Shown in pieces: positions 56,119-64,000 of a stretch of 64,000 bases of DNA. Below the pieces are notes generated by a model. The model saw only the letters and a list, made by a program, of their open reading frames with translations. It searched no databases and had not been told where the DNA came from. The stretch covers positions 248,001-312,000 of the forward strand of contig CAZIVP010000003.1 in the NCBI GenBank assembly GCA_964542915.1, in the 5' to 3' direction. Each line of letters starts with the position of its first letter. Positions within the stretch are counted from its first letter, which is position 1. The DNA is from CAZIVP01 sp964542915. GTDB lineage: Bacteria; Calditrichota; Calditrichia; Calditrichales; Calditrichaceae. Both the position numbers and the translations under genes were made by a program.

Positions 56119-56943
56119 ATGATCAAATTTATCTATCTGATATTACTAACGTTGCGCGAAACGCTGGCCAAAAAAATCTTTGTGGTTTTTTTCGTCCTGT
56201 CCACGCTGCTTTGTCTGCTCCTGCTCTTTGCCATCAATCTGCAAGTGGTGGAGGGTATGCAATCCGCCATCTCCGTGTTCGGAGTGGACCTCGGCCACAC
56301 CATTAATCTTAACAAACTGATCCACGGCATCGAGGGTCTTATTTCGGTCCTGCTGTTTTCAGGCGGGATTTTTCTGTCGCTGTTCGCATGCAGCAACCTC
56401 ATCACTTCCCTGATGGAACCCGGTTACATCGATTTATTCATCAGCAAACCGCTCAGTCGCTGGCAGATTTTACTGGGTCGTTATCTTGGAAGCATAGCGG
56501 TGGTAGCTATCAACATATTTTATCTGATTCTGTTTTCGGCATTGATCATTGCGTTCAAAACCCACATCTGGAACTGGGGGTTCTTGACGGCCGGTCTGTT
56601 GATCGTATTTACCTTTGCCGTGCTTTTCACCTTGATGATGTTTATCAACGTTATCGGGGGCAACGGCCCCATCGCTTTGATGGTAACCTATTTTATTATC
56701 TTTTTCAGCCCATTGCTGGTGCAGCGCGACCAAATTTATGCCCTGCTCAACGCCAGGTTTTATGGGTATCTTCTGGACGGTCTTTATTATATCCTGCCAA
56801 AGATGGCGCAGTTGGGCTTTATGACACAACAAGTTGTGCGCGGCGCCGAGATCGGTTCATGGATGCCATTGTGGTCCACATTGTTATTCGGCGTCGCCAT
56901 GCTGGGAATTTCCATAGTTATCTTTAAACGTAAAAATTTTTAG
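56119..56943 (+). CDS. ABC-2 type permease
   Basis: 274 residues with six membrane segments (for example VFFVLSTLLCLLLLFAINLQ, LISVLLFSGGIFLSLFA and FGVAMLGISIVIF). The loop LITSLMEPGYIDLFISKPLS, then RWQILLGRYLG, is characteristic of ABC-2/NosY-like permeases. It forms the membrane half of an exporter with the ATPase 9 nt upstream. It is followed 9 nt later by a lipoprotein gene with AGGAGG. Direction is inferred as export from family membership. Confidence 0.9.
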   Translation: MIKFIYLILLTLRETLAKKIFVVFFVLSTLLCLLLLFAINLQVVEGMQSAISVFGVDLGHTINLNKLIHGIEGLISVLLFSGGIFLSLFACSNLITSLMEPGYIDLFISKPLSRWQILLGRYLGSIAVVAINIFYLILFSALIIAFKTHIWNWGFLTAGLLIVFTFAVLFTLMMFINVIGGNGPIALMVTYFIIFFSPLLVQRDQIYALLNARFYGYLLDGLYYILPKMAQLGFMTQQVVRGAEIGSWMPLWSTLLFGVAMLGISIVIFKRKNF

Positions 56944-56952
56944 GAGGCCACC

Positions 56953-57939
56953 ATGCGGTTTACCACTCTGAAATTTACATCGATTTTAATGTTCGTTTTG
57001 CTGGTTGCCGTTTCATGCCAGAAACGGGAAGCGGTAACATTTAGCGATGCCATGCAGGCGCAGCTGGCACAATTACCACAGAACGCACAAGTTTACGGAT
57101 ACATGGATGTGGAACAGGTGCGCCATAGTCCCTTCTTCAGTACATTCGTGGAATCGGAACAATGGCCGGCCGAGCGGGAATTCGAGGAATTCCGCGAACA
57201 CACCGGTATCGATCCGCGCAAGGCGGTTCAGAAATTTTATGTGGCCGGTATGCGTCCGGAAGGAAGCAAGCACTGGCGCGGTATTATGGTCGCCGACGGA
57301 AAGTTTGAGCGCAAAAAAATCGAAGCTTACCTGAAAGAGGAGGACGCCAAAGACGGAAAACAGGACTGGCGGCAAACAACCATCGCCGGACAATCCGTCC
57401 ACCTTTTCGAAGAAGAAGACCTGGCATTGGCGTTTCCCGAACCGAACCGGATCGTTCTCGCCCACCCCACGTTGATGAAAACGTATTTTGAACGCGCAGC
57501 AGGCGACGACGAAAACAGCCTCAACCCAGAGCTTAGTAAACGCCTCAACCGTATCAAATATAAAAAACAAATGTGGCTCTCCCTCGATACCCAAACCCTG
57601 ATGGCAGACATTCACGAAAAAATACCGACCGATAAATGGCAGGGCTTACGTTCCATCCGCTATATGGACATGTCGATGAAGCTGAGCGACCAAATGCAAA
57701 TGGACGCCGTGGGTATGTTCAGCAAAACCGAACCGGCAAAGCTGTTTAAAGACGCCATCAAAGGCGCTCTGGCAACCCTCAAACTTGCTGTGAGCGACGA
57801 CCGCCGGATCGTGGATATCTTAAACAAGATTGATATCAAAGCAGAAGGCAAGACCCTCAAAATCGATTTCAGCCTCTCTAAAGAAGAGATGCAAAAGCTG
57901 CTGGAACGACGGGAAAAATTAACAACCCGGATTATTTGA
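56953..57939 (+). CDS. Lipoprotein of unknown function linked to the ABC exporter
   Basis: 328 residues, with TAGGAGG before the ATG. A signal peptide with lipobox LVAVSC (Cys about residue 22) is visible. The mature part opens with AQLAQLPQNAQVYGYMDVEQ, a pattern seen in DUF3352-like proteins that estimate barrier or stress properties (a guess). It is rich in Lys and Glu, with a C-terminal helix (SKEEMQKLLERREK). I do not recognise the family. It is the last gene of the ATPase-permease-lipoprotein run, 9 nt after the permease, so it may assist that transporter at the membrane surface. Confidence 0.75.
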   Translation: MRFTTLKFTSILMFVLLVAVSCQKREAVTFSDAMQAQLAQLPQNAQVYGYMDVEQVRHSPFFSTFVESEQWPAEREFEEFREHTGIDPRKAVQKFYVAGMRPEGSKHWRGIMVADGKFERKKIEAYLKEEDAKDGKQDWRQTTIAGQSVHLFEEEDLALAFPEPNRIVLAHPTLMKTYFERAAGDDENSLNPELSKRLNRIKYKKQMWLSLDTQTLMADIHEKIPTDKWQGLRSIRYMDMSMKLSDQMQMDAVGMFSKTEPAKLFKDAIKGALATLKLAVSDDRRIVDILNKIDIKAEGKTLKIDFSLSKEEMQKLLERREKLTTRII

Positions 57940-58022
57940 ATTTTGGTCTGTGATAATCTTGCCAGTTCACATAAAAGCGATTCAGAATGGAACTATAATT
58001 AATACAATAATGTGATGAAATC

Positions 58023-58568
58023 TCAAAGATGATCGATCAGGATCACTTTGACGGGAACAGCTGGGAAATGTCTTTTCAGACGTTCAATATCATAAACGAG
58101 TTGTTCGCCATACGATACGCCAGTGGACATTTGCTTGTGTAAGGCATGACAAGGAACAATTTCAACTCCAACGTCTGCTTTGTTCTCATTAAAAAAATAT
58201 TGGAATTTAGCCATATCATAGAACATAAAAGCGTACTTTCCGAATTGTACTTCAACTAATACCCGTTGTTTGACAAAATCGATTTGTTTATAAGCTCCCT
58301 GGATTTCTGTATCGCTTCGTGGAATTGTGATACGGTAACGATCACGCAATTCGGTATATCCTTTATCATTAAACAATATTTTAAATTGATGATTCATCTC
58401 CTTAGGAGAGAATAATTCTCTGCCCTTCATCGTTTTTTCCTTACTGATCTTCGTACGTTGAGGTCTCACATCATCAATGATTGAATAAATCTCTTTATCC
58501 AATTCCGGGTGATGCACCTTCAGAATTTCAGAGCCGCCCAAATGAGAATATTCATATACAATCTTCAT
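58023..58568 (-). CDS. Type II restriction endonuclease, BglII/BstYI family
   Basis: 181 residues, shorter than BglII (223). The catalytic pattern is Asp97-x8-Glu106-x-Gln108 in IDFVKQRVLVEVQFGKY, the same spacing as Asp84, Glu93 and Gln95 in BglII. AFMFYDMAKFQYFFN follows, also typical of the family. These enzymes cut GATC-type palindromes (AGATCT or RGATCY). The exact site here is unknown. Its gene follows the methyltransferase by 8 nt on the same strand. The pair is AT-rich compared with the flanking genes, suggesting horizontal acquisition. A solitary defence unit with no visible control protein. Confidence 0.88.
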   Translation of the reverse strand: MKIVYEYSHLGGSEILKVHHPELDKEIYSIIDDVRPQRTKISKEKTMKGRELFSPKEMNHQFKILFNDKGYTELRDRYRITIPRSDTEIQGAYKQIDFVKQRVLVEVQFGKYAFMFYDMAKFQYFFNENKADVGVEIVPCHALHKQMSTGVSYGEQLVYDIERLKRHFPAVPVKVILIDHL

Positions 58569-58576
58569 AAAATGAG

Positions 58577-59584
58577 TTACCTTTTAATTCTATCAAAAAT
58601 ATCCATCTGTGTGTTAACAATTTTTGTCTTGTTGTGATTAGAGGGGGATTGGATTCGAACTTGTTTTGGAGGTATGGTCTTATTAGAACTTTGAGGATCA
58701 TAAACAGACCTAAACATAGGGCGTATTCTTAACTTACCTTTTTCAGCCGATTTAACTCTCTTTTTTGCTATTTCAGCATATTCAGGCATAATTTCTGCGC
58801 CAATTGATTTTCTCCCGTGCATTAAGGCAGCAATTGCTGTTGAACCCACTCCCATAAATGGATCCATAACCCACTCATTTTCATTTGTGAGCGCTAAAAC
58901 TAACCGTTCTACTAATTCAATCGGAAATTGGCAAGGGTGGATTGTCTTTTCTACATGATTCGCCTTTACATTTGGAATTTCCCAAATATCACTTGGGTTC
59001 TTCCCTAAAGGATTACTTGAAAATTCGCCTTGCTTTGGCCCTTTAAAATATTTTTTCTGAGGATATTTTTGAGGAATACGAACGTCATCTAAATTGAAAG
59101 TGTACTTTTCGCTTTTCGTAAACCATAGGATCACTTCATATCGTCCGGAAAATCGTTTACTAGCGTGCAGACCGTGACCGAAATACCAAACTATGCGATT
59201 CCTTAATTTTAAATTAAATTCTTTGAATATTGGATATAAAATAATATCTAATGGTAAAATTTCTCCCTGATTTACATAGTTACCTACTTGCCAGCAAATA
59301 CTACCCGAATCGTTTAAAACCCGGACACTCTCTCTGATAATAGATTTTTGTTGTTCTAAGTATTCATCTATTTCCAATTTAGTTTCATAAGATTTCCCAA
59401 GGTTATAAGGGGGAGATGTGACAACAAGACTCACGAATTTGTCTGGTATCTGTTGAAAGATATTTAAGGCATTTCCTTCATAAAATATAAAATCTGAATG
59501 TGCGTTGAATTGAGATGAAATGTTTATTTGGCTCATTGATTTTCCATCCATTGTTTTTATTATTTCATAAATATCTTTATTCAT
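58577..59584 (-). CDS. DNA methyltransferase of a type II R-M system (beta-class N4/N6)
   Basis: 335 residues. The catalytic motif IV TSPPY (56-60) precedes the AdoMet motif DPFMGVGSTAIAALMHG (about 240-256), so it is a beta-class amino-methyltransferase. TSPPY is commoner in N4-cytosine enzymes, DPPY in N6-adenine; the base is therefore likely cytosine, but this is inference. HPCQFPIELVERLV lies just before motif I, as usual. Several Met residues precede position 20, so the true start may be later. It protects host DNA from the BglII-like enzyme encoded 8 nt downstream. AT-rich, as for its partner. Confidence 0.92.
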   Translation of the reverse strand: MNKDIYEIIKTMDGKSMSQINISSQFNAHSDFIFYEGNALNIFQQIPDKFVSLVVTSPPYNLGKSYETKLEIDEYLEQQKSIIRESVRVLNDSGSICWQVGNYVNQGEILPLDIILYPIFKEFNLKLRNRIVWYFGHGLHASKRFSGRYEVILWFTKSEKYTFNLDDVRIPQKYPQKKYFKGPKQGEFSSNPLGKNPSDIWEIPNVKANHVEKTIHPCQFPIELVERLVLALTNENEWVMDPFMGVGSTAIAALMHGRKSIGAEIMPEYAEIAKKRVKSAEKGKLRIRPMFRSVYDPQSSNKTIPPKQVRIQSPSNHNKTKIVNTQMDIFDRIKR

Positions 59585-59739
59585 TTCTTTAAAATCAAGT
59601 TATGGATAAACAAGGTAAATTTTGAATAACTTTGGAATTTTTATTAAACAAAGAAATTCATTTAAATGGAATTCTCAACACTTAAGCTTTTCGAATCTTT
59701 TTTGCATTTTATGCCTACATTTTAGATATTTTCAGCATC

Positions 59740-60486
59740 ATGGAGCTATTCTACGCATATCCCGAAAACATCCATTCGGACCAAATTGTTCTGGACGATT
59801 TCGAACGCAGACACGTGCTGAAAACCATGCGCAAGGAAAAAGGCGACGTTATCTCAGTTACCGACGGTAAAGGCTGGCTTTTCCGGACGACCATTACGGA
59901 AACGAAACCGCAGTTAACGCTGAGGATCGATCAAAAAGAGTACCGAGAACGTCGATTTCCGCCGCCGGCGCTGGCGTTCAGTTTTATTCGACCGCAACGG
60001 ATGGAGTTCATCCTGGAAAAAGGTACGGAATTAGGCGTATCCCATTTTTTACTGTTCGAAGGGGAACACAGTAATTTTAAAACCCGCAATACGAAACGGT
60101 TTGAAAAAATTTTACGGCAGGCCATGAAACAGAGCCTGCGTTTTTATTTACCGGCAATTATCGTTTGCGATTCTTTGCAAGACATTCTATCCCGGTCCGA
60201 AGATTATGATGTTTGTTTTGCCGCGCTCGACCAACGCTACCCGCCGATTCTCGAGGCTACGGCGAAATCGGGTGTGGATGCTTCCGCACAGGTCTTGTTG
60301 CTGATCGGCCCGGAGGGTGGATTTTCGGAGAACGAAGTAAAAGCGATACATGACCACGAAACGTGGCAGGGCGTATCGCTCGGATTAAAACGTTTGCGAA
60401 GCGAAACCGCTGCCGTAAGTGCTATAGCAGCCATTCAAATGTATATTCACCAGAAACAGGAGGAGGTTTATTTTGGCGCTGGATGA
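59740..60486 (+). CDS. rsmE: 16S rRNA (uracil-1498-N3)-methyltransferase
   Basis: 248 residues, the usual RsmE length. The PUA-like N-domain reads MELFYAYPENIHSDQIVLDD, then FERRHVLKTMRKEKGD. The SPOUT domain has RPQRMEFILEKGTELGV, LLLIGPEGGFSENEVKA and the knot motif SLGLKRLRSETAAVSAIA. It methylates U1498 in the small-subunit decoding region. The HIT gene overlaps its stop by 14 nt. No good ribosome site is seen before the ATG at 59740, but length and motifs support it. Confidence 0.94.
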   Translation: MELFYAYPENIHSDQIVLDDFERRHVLKTMRKEKGDVISVTDGKGWLFRTTITETKPQLTLRIDQKEYRERRFPPPALAFSFIRPQRMEFILEKGTELGVSHFLLFEGEHSNFKTRNTKRFEKILRQAMKQSLRFYLPAIIVCDSLQDILSRSEDYDVCFAALDQRYPPILEATAKSGVDASAQVLLLIGPEGGFSENEVKAIHDHETWQGVSLGLKRLRSETAAVSAIAAIQMYIHQKQEEVYFGAG

Positions 60487-60823
60487 TTGCATATTTTGCC
60501 AGGTTATTAGCAAAAAGGTGCCCAGTCGTATGGAATACGAGGATGACGACCTTGCCGTATTCTGGGATATCAACCCCCAGGCGCCGGTTCATTTGCTGAT
60601 CGTTCCCAAAAAACACATCGCCAGGCTGACCGACTTTGAAGAGAACGACCGGCATCTTATGGGTAAAATGCTGGATGTGGCCAAGAACATGGCGGAAAAA
60701 ATGGGATTCAAAGAAAAGGGATTTCGTCTGGTGCTCAACGAAGGTAAAAACAGCGGCCAGAGTATTTTTCATCTGCACTTTCATGTTTTAAGCGGACGCC
60801 GCCTGATGTGGCCGCCGGGTTAA
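60473..60823 (+). CDS. HIT-family nucleotide-binding protein (HINT-like)
   Basis: 116 residues from a TTG start at 60473, placed by AGGAGGAGG immediately upstream. It has the HIT fold: CIFCQVISKKVPSRMEYEDD, HLLIVPKKHIARLTDFEEND and the active-site histidine triad HLHFHVLSGRRL (about 100-111). HINT proteins hydrolyse AMP- or purine-linked phosphoramidates. The first 14 nt overlap the rsmE stop, so it is translationally coupled to it. The C-terminus ends at MWPPG, typical for a complete HINT. Confidence 0.93.
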   Translation: MALDDCIFCQVISKKVPSRMEYEDDDLAVFWDINPQAPVHLLIVPKKHIARLTDFEENDRHLMGKMLDVAKNMAEKMGFKEKGFRLVLNEGKNSGQSIFHLHFHVLSGRRLMWPPG

Positions 60824-60856
60824 TGGGTGGTCCGTTCGTTTCCTTAAGCCGGTTAT

Positions 60857-60886
60857 AAATGTGTAATCGTTACCAATTACACATTT
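60857..60886. promoter_or_regulatory. Perfect 11-bp inverted repeat in the rsmE-HIT 3' region
   Basis: AAATGTGTAAT (60857-60867) and its complement (60876-60886) flank 8 nt. It sits 34 nt after the HIT stop, with no T-run after it. It may be a weak terminator or an RNA hairpin; function is unproven. Confidence 0.35.
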
Positions 60887-61036
60887 CGGTAAAAGCGAAT
60901 TAGAGGTTATAAAACGTTTCTTAGGTTTATCGAAACTTCAGAAATGTAGGGACTATAATTTAAATGAGAATAATAACGCGGCGCATCCCGCAACCATTCC
61001 ATAATCAATAGGTTACGGCAGCGTCATTCCACATGC

Positions 61037-62126
61037 TCAACCCACCAGGTAGGCGTCGCGAAAGTCGCGCACCTTCCCTTCCCGGGCGGATTGCAGAGCG
61101 CCGAGGATCACCTGCAAATCGGCGAACCCTTCTTCAAAACTGCTGACCGGCGGCTTGCGCTGCGTAATCGCCTGATAAAAATCTTCATATTCGCCGGTTA
61201 ACCCGCCGTCGTCATCCGGGCTGCTGTAAGGCTCGGGGCTTTCCCCCGCCTTTTGTAAAACGATATCGTCATTCGTTACGATCAACGTACCCTGATCGCC
61301 GAATATCAGCAACCGGTTTTCATTAAAACCATTGCTACTGAAATTGAAATTTAATTGCCCGTATATCTGACGATCCGTTATAAATTGAAAACGCAACTGA
61401 TCCGTGCGTCCGATTTTGGAATTTACGGAATGGGTCTGGGCGTACCCCTGCAGAATATCGCCGAATAGAAGACGGACAGCGGCCACATAGTGCACACCGC
61501 CGTCGGTAATAAATCCGCCCTCGTAGCGGTGGTTGATGCGCCAACGTGTTTGGCCGACACGCCGAGCACGCCGTTCGGTCAGCGGATGGCCGACGCTCGT
61601 AGCGGTGGTTGATGCGCCAACGTGTTTGGCTGTAAGGGTTGTTCGCATCAATCAGAAAAAAGTTATTCCATTGGAAACTATGCGTACGGCCTGCAACCCG
61701 TTCCTGCAACAGATGTCTTAAACGAAGATAGACCGGCCGATAGCGAAAATTCTCGGCGACCATCGTAACGCGGTCGTATTGCTGGCTGAAGTTCACCATG
61801 GAGCGCCCCTCTTCCGCATCGACGGCAAGCGGTTTTTCCACCAGCACGTGTTTACCCGCTTTCAGGGCGTCCTGTGTCACCCGATGATTGAGTTCGATCG
61901 GCAGAATGATCGAAACGGCTTCAACGTTATCGTCATCGAGTAATGCACTGTAATCCAGCACATACGGCACATTACCCACCATCTCGGCGAACGATTTTGC
62001 TTTGGGTTCGGTATGGTTACAAACATTGACGATTTCGAAGCGGTCGCTTAAAGCTTGCAACGCCGGCCAGTGTAATTTGCGGGCGGCGATACCGCATCCG
62101 ATGATGCCCAGCTTTATCGTTTTCAT
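61037..62126 (-). pseudogene. Gfo/Idh/MocA oxidoreductase, frameshifted by a 76-bp insertion
   Basis: The two halves lie in different frames: 62126 down to about 61596 (Rossmann GIIGCGIAARKLHWPALQAL, EKPLAVD, and FFLIDANNPYSQTRWRINHR) and about 61519 down to 61037 (GGFITDGGVHYVAAVR and onward to the stop). Between them is a 35-bp direct repeat (61520-61554 and 61596-61630) separated by 41 nt. The extra 76 bp changes the frame; deleting them restores one continuous protein of about 337 residues from the ATG at 62126. That start has GGGTGG upstream; a GTG at 62138 is the other option. The parent enzyme would be an NAD(P)-dependent sugar-type dehydrogenase. Either a pseudogene or a sequencing or assembly artefact. 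Confidence 0.8.
61520..61630. repeat. 35-bp direct repeat with 41-bp spacer, inside the Gfo/Idh gene
   Basis: Positions 61520-61554 and 61596-61630 are identical. The 41-nt spacer between them is GC-rich and carries TGGCCGAC-type words at both ends (61551-61558, 61587-61594). The copies belong to the coding sequence, so this is not a CRISPR. Confidence 0.9.
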
Positions 62127-62234
62127 ATTTATTTCCACCCTTTAAATATGGAACCATTAAGAATCGGATTCAGGACCGATACAATCCATAGCGAACCGAT
62201 TGCCCACGGCTTTGGAACCTTTTGCTCATATCGC

Positions 62235-63182
62235 TTATGTCTGAAACAACGGTGTAACGCCTTTGCTTTTTCTCTTTAATAACGTCTGCTTTGTAACGTT
62301 CAAATTTTCAGTGTTACGCACAATATCCACTGCTTTCCACCAGAAGCGTTCGTCTCCGGGCGGAATCGCAGCGGTAACGCCTTTTGAAAGCGTAAATTTA
62401 ACGGCGTGTTCGGACAATCTCGAATCTTCGATGGGAATATACCAAAGGCGATCATACGGTTTGTTATTCCAGTCCGTAATACGGGTAAATGCCATTGATT
62501 TCAGCGCCAATATGCCCATATTCATTTCCTGTGCTCTTTTAACGACCTTTGGTCCGAAGTCGCCCTGGTACCAGCAAACAAAATTGACCGGGAACAGGAT
62601 TGTATCGAACTCGAATAACTCCATGGCGCGCAGCGCCGCGTATTCGGAGTGGGCGGAGAAGCCCAGATAGCGCACTTTGCCCTCTCTTTTAGCTTTCATA
62701 AACGTTTGTATTGCTCCGTCTTCGGCGAAGGCTTTATCCACATCTTCTTTGGACGTTAAGGCGTGTAGTTGGTACAGATCGAAGTAATCGGTCTTCAGTT
62801 TTTTAAGCGACTGATTCAGTTCGCGCTCCGCTCCAGAGGCGTCGCGTTCCTGGGTTTTACATGCCAGGAACGCCGATTTGCGATACGGTTTTAGCGCGGG
62901 ACCCAGCTGCTCTTCGGCGTTGCCGTAAGTTGGAGCCACATCAAAATAATTGACGCCCGCATCCCAGGCCTTTGCGACCAGTTCGTTCGCCCTCGGCTGT
63001 GGAAAATCTTTAACCACAATACCGCCGAACCCGATAATCGATAAGGATTGTCCGGTTTTGCCAAGGGATCGTTTTGGCATCGGCGACTGACTGGTAAGCG
63101 CCTTACCGGAAGAGATGAATGGTAAAGCTGATAAGAGGGAGAGCCACTGAAAACTTCGTTTAAAAAAGAAACGGCGTCGCAT
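62235..63182 (-). CDS. Aldo/keto reductase with N-terminal export signal
   Basis: 315 residues. The start MRRRFFFKRSFQWLSLLSAL is Tat-like or a membrane-anchored export signal. The catalytic tetrad of AKRs is visible: Asp and Tyr in FDVAPTYGNAEEQ, Lys in FLACKTQERD, and His in YQLHALTSKED. The barrel begins KRSLGKTGQSLSIIGFGGIV. It reduces carbonyls with NAD(P)H; the substrate is unknown. It is 21 nt after the ADP-ribosylglycohydrolase gene and 108 nt before the Gfo/Idh gene, likely one operon. A periplasmic location for an NADPH enzyme would be unusual; retention in the cytoplasm as an anchored enzyme is possible. Confidence 0.9.
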   Translation of the reverse strand: MRRRFFFKRSFQWLSLLSALPFISSGKALTSQSPMPKRSLGKTGQSLSIIGFGGIVVKDFPQPRANELVAKAWDAGVNYFDVAPTYGNAEEQLGPALKPYRKSAFLACKTQERDASGAERELNQSLKKLKTDYFDLYQLHALTSKEDVDKAFAEDGAIQTFMKAKREGKVRYLGFSAHSEYAALRAMELFEFDTILFPVNFVCWYQGDFGPKVVKRAQEMNMGILALKSMAFTRITDWNNKPYDRLWYIPIEDSRLSEHAVKFTLSKGVTAAIPPGDERFWWKAVDIVRNTENLNVTKQTLLKRKSKGVTPLFQT

Positions 63183-63203
63183 GGGAGCCTCCGGCTTAAA
63201 TGA

Positions 63204-64000
63204 TTAAGGATTGATTTTAGCCAAAGCTTTTCCGTAATCGATCATGGCTTCCCTGCCGTTTTGTTCGTTTTCAATTTTTCGAAACCATCTGAGTGGTATC
63301 CAACCACGGCCGTGCAATGCGCCCATATGGGCGCCGCACATGGCGCCGATGGTGTCGGCGTCGCCGCCCAGGTGGACGCTGTTGATAACAGCCTGCTCCG
63401 GATCTTTGTAATTACACAACGATGCGAACAATGCGGCCGGAACCGCTTCCGAAGCGCGTATGCCGTTGCCTAAATTTAATATGGCGGCTTCCGGCGAGTC
63501 ATTTCGTTCAACCAGCCGCATTAAGATATCCATCTTCTGACGCATAACCGCGGTGCGGGCAATCTTTTTAAGGGTGGATAAAAAAGCTACAGGGTTTAAA
63601 GTTTCGGCGTCTTCAATATGACTCAGCAATGCTATTGCCCGGGCCTGAACAGCTGCGCCGTCCACGCCCTCGGGATGAACGTGCGTGCACATAACGGCAT
63701 CGTATACCGCCTGATAAAGCACGTCGTCCGGCGCATTGCGATACACGAAACCCACCGGAGCAATGCGCATGGCCCCGCCATTACCGAACGATCCGTCGGG
63801 AAAGGTCATGCGACCCGTCTGCCGGTAATCGGCGCCTCCTTTCAAAGCATGTAACACCTGATGCGCTCCGGCGCCGTAGCCGCGCTGCGGCGAGTAAAAC
63901 AGGCTGTACTTCTCCGCGCAGGTTGCCGCCTTTACGCCGCCTTCTTCTATGATGGCTCCGGCCAGGGCCAACGTCATTTCGGTGTCGTCGGTATAATTGC
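63204..64000 (-). CDS. ADP-ribosylglycohydrolase-family protein, C-terminal part (runs off the window)
   Basis: At least 265 residues; the frame continues past 64000. The N-terminal metal motif is just inside the window as NYTDDTEMTLALAGA, which matches YTDDTxM of DraG/ARH enzymes. The second metal site is in SVHLGGDADTIGAMCGAHMG near the C-terminus. RIAPVGFVYRN lies between. It removes ADP-ribose from proteins or other targets. The upstream neighbour on this strand is unseen; downstream is the aldo/keto reductase (21 nt). The start cannot be given because it lies outside the window. Confidence 0.92.
   Translation of the reverse strand, partial: NYTDDTEMTLALAGAIIEEGGVKAATCAEKYSLFYSPQRGYGAGAHQVLHALKGGADYRQTGRMTFPDGSFGNGGAMRIAPVGFVYRNAPDDVLYQAVYDAVMCTHVHPEGVDGAAVQARAIALLSHIEDAETLNPVAFLSTLKKIARTAVMRQKMDILMRLVERNDSPEAAILNLGNGIRASEAVPAALFASLCNYKDPEQAVINSVHLGGDADTIGAMCGAHMGALHGRGWIPLRWFRKIENEQNGREAMIDYGKALAKINP

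Noticed and set aside
61520..61630. Repeat-spacer-repeat of 35-41-35 bp resembling a minimal CRISPR
   Set aside because: Both copies encode the same piece of the Gfo/Idh protein, there are only two, and no cas genes are present.
1..64000. tRNA, rRNA, riboswitch, CRISPR array, prophage or insertion sequence
   Set aside because: No candidate with supporting motifs was seen by eye in the intergenic regions. A covariance-model or IS search would be needed to be sure.

Overview
The window looks like a Gram-negative bacterium of the FCB group, most likely Calditrichota (Caldithrix-like) or a close relative. Two large secreted proteins end in an NYPNPFNP-type type IX secretion (T9SS) sorting domain. 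There is a TonB-dependent receptor with an N-terminal carboxypeptidase-regulatory-like domain, and many predicted lipoproteins. Strong AAGGAGG ribosome binding sites are common, and several starts are GTG or TTG. The taxon is an inference from protein style; there is no rRNA in the window. I found no tRNA, rRNA, CRISPR array, insertion sequence or prophage.

Region 1 (1-24.5 kb) is a carbohydrate, probably amino-sugar, utilisation locus. It holds a truncated secreted protein, a TonB receptor, a duplicated CBM9-like T9SS protein, a parvulin-type foldase, a ROK repressor, an inner-membrane transporter / HyuA-like ATPase / HGSNAT-like membrane acyltransferase operon, and a convergent operon of phosphohexomutase, GH94 phosphorylase and NanE (ManNAc-6-P epimerase). 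A 1354-residue T9SS protein and a lipoprotein aldose epimerase complete it. A shared AT-rich palindrome (core TTAGTT-N5-AACTAA) lies upstream of the receptor/CBM9 pair, the transporter/ROK pair and the giant secreted protein. I propose it as the ROK operator.

Region 2 (25-28.4 kb) is housekeeping: a TPR protein, a monofunctional peptidoglycan transglycosylase, and a PLP desulfhydrase/ACC-deaminase-like enzyme translationally coupled to a haem-type lipoprotein.

Region 3 (28.8-37.1 kb) is a surface-polysaccharide locus, AT-rich in its first half. It has a sulfotransferase, an asparagine-synthetase-like protein without the glutaminase cysteine, a Wzx flippase, a GT4 glycosyltransferase, an HTH-nucleotidyltransferase-fold protein, a WbqC protein, a second sulfotransferase and a PIG-L deacetylase.

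Region 4 (37.1-52.7 kb): a hairpin-rich intergenic repeat, a sodium:solute symporter, a degenerate galactokinase-like GHMP protein, a second PPIase lipoprotein, a Tat-exported glycosylasparaginase, an S9 peptidase with a Nudix hydrolase, a malic enzyme-phosphotransacetylase fusion, and an NtrC-type two-component pair. Glycosylasparaginase, S9 peptidase, NanE and GH94 together suggest use of glycoprotein or amino-sugar material.

Region 5 (52.9-64 kb): a tetrahaem cytochrome c, an NhaC antiporter, an ABC-2 exporter with a lipoprotein, an AT-rich BglII-family restriction-modification pair, rsmE and a HIT protein. It ends in an operon of ADP-ribosylglycohydrolase (cut by the window edge), aldo/keto reductase, and a Gfo/Idh/MocA oxidoreductase broken by a 76-bp insertion that leaves a 35-bp direct repeat.
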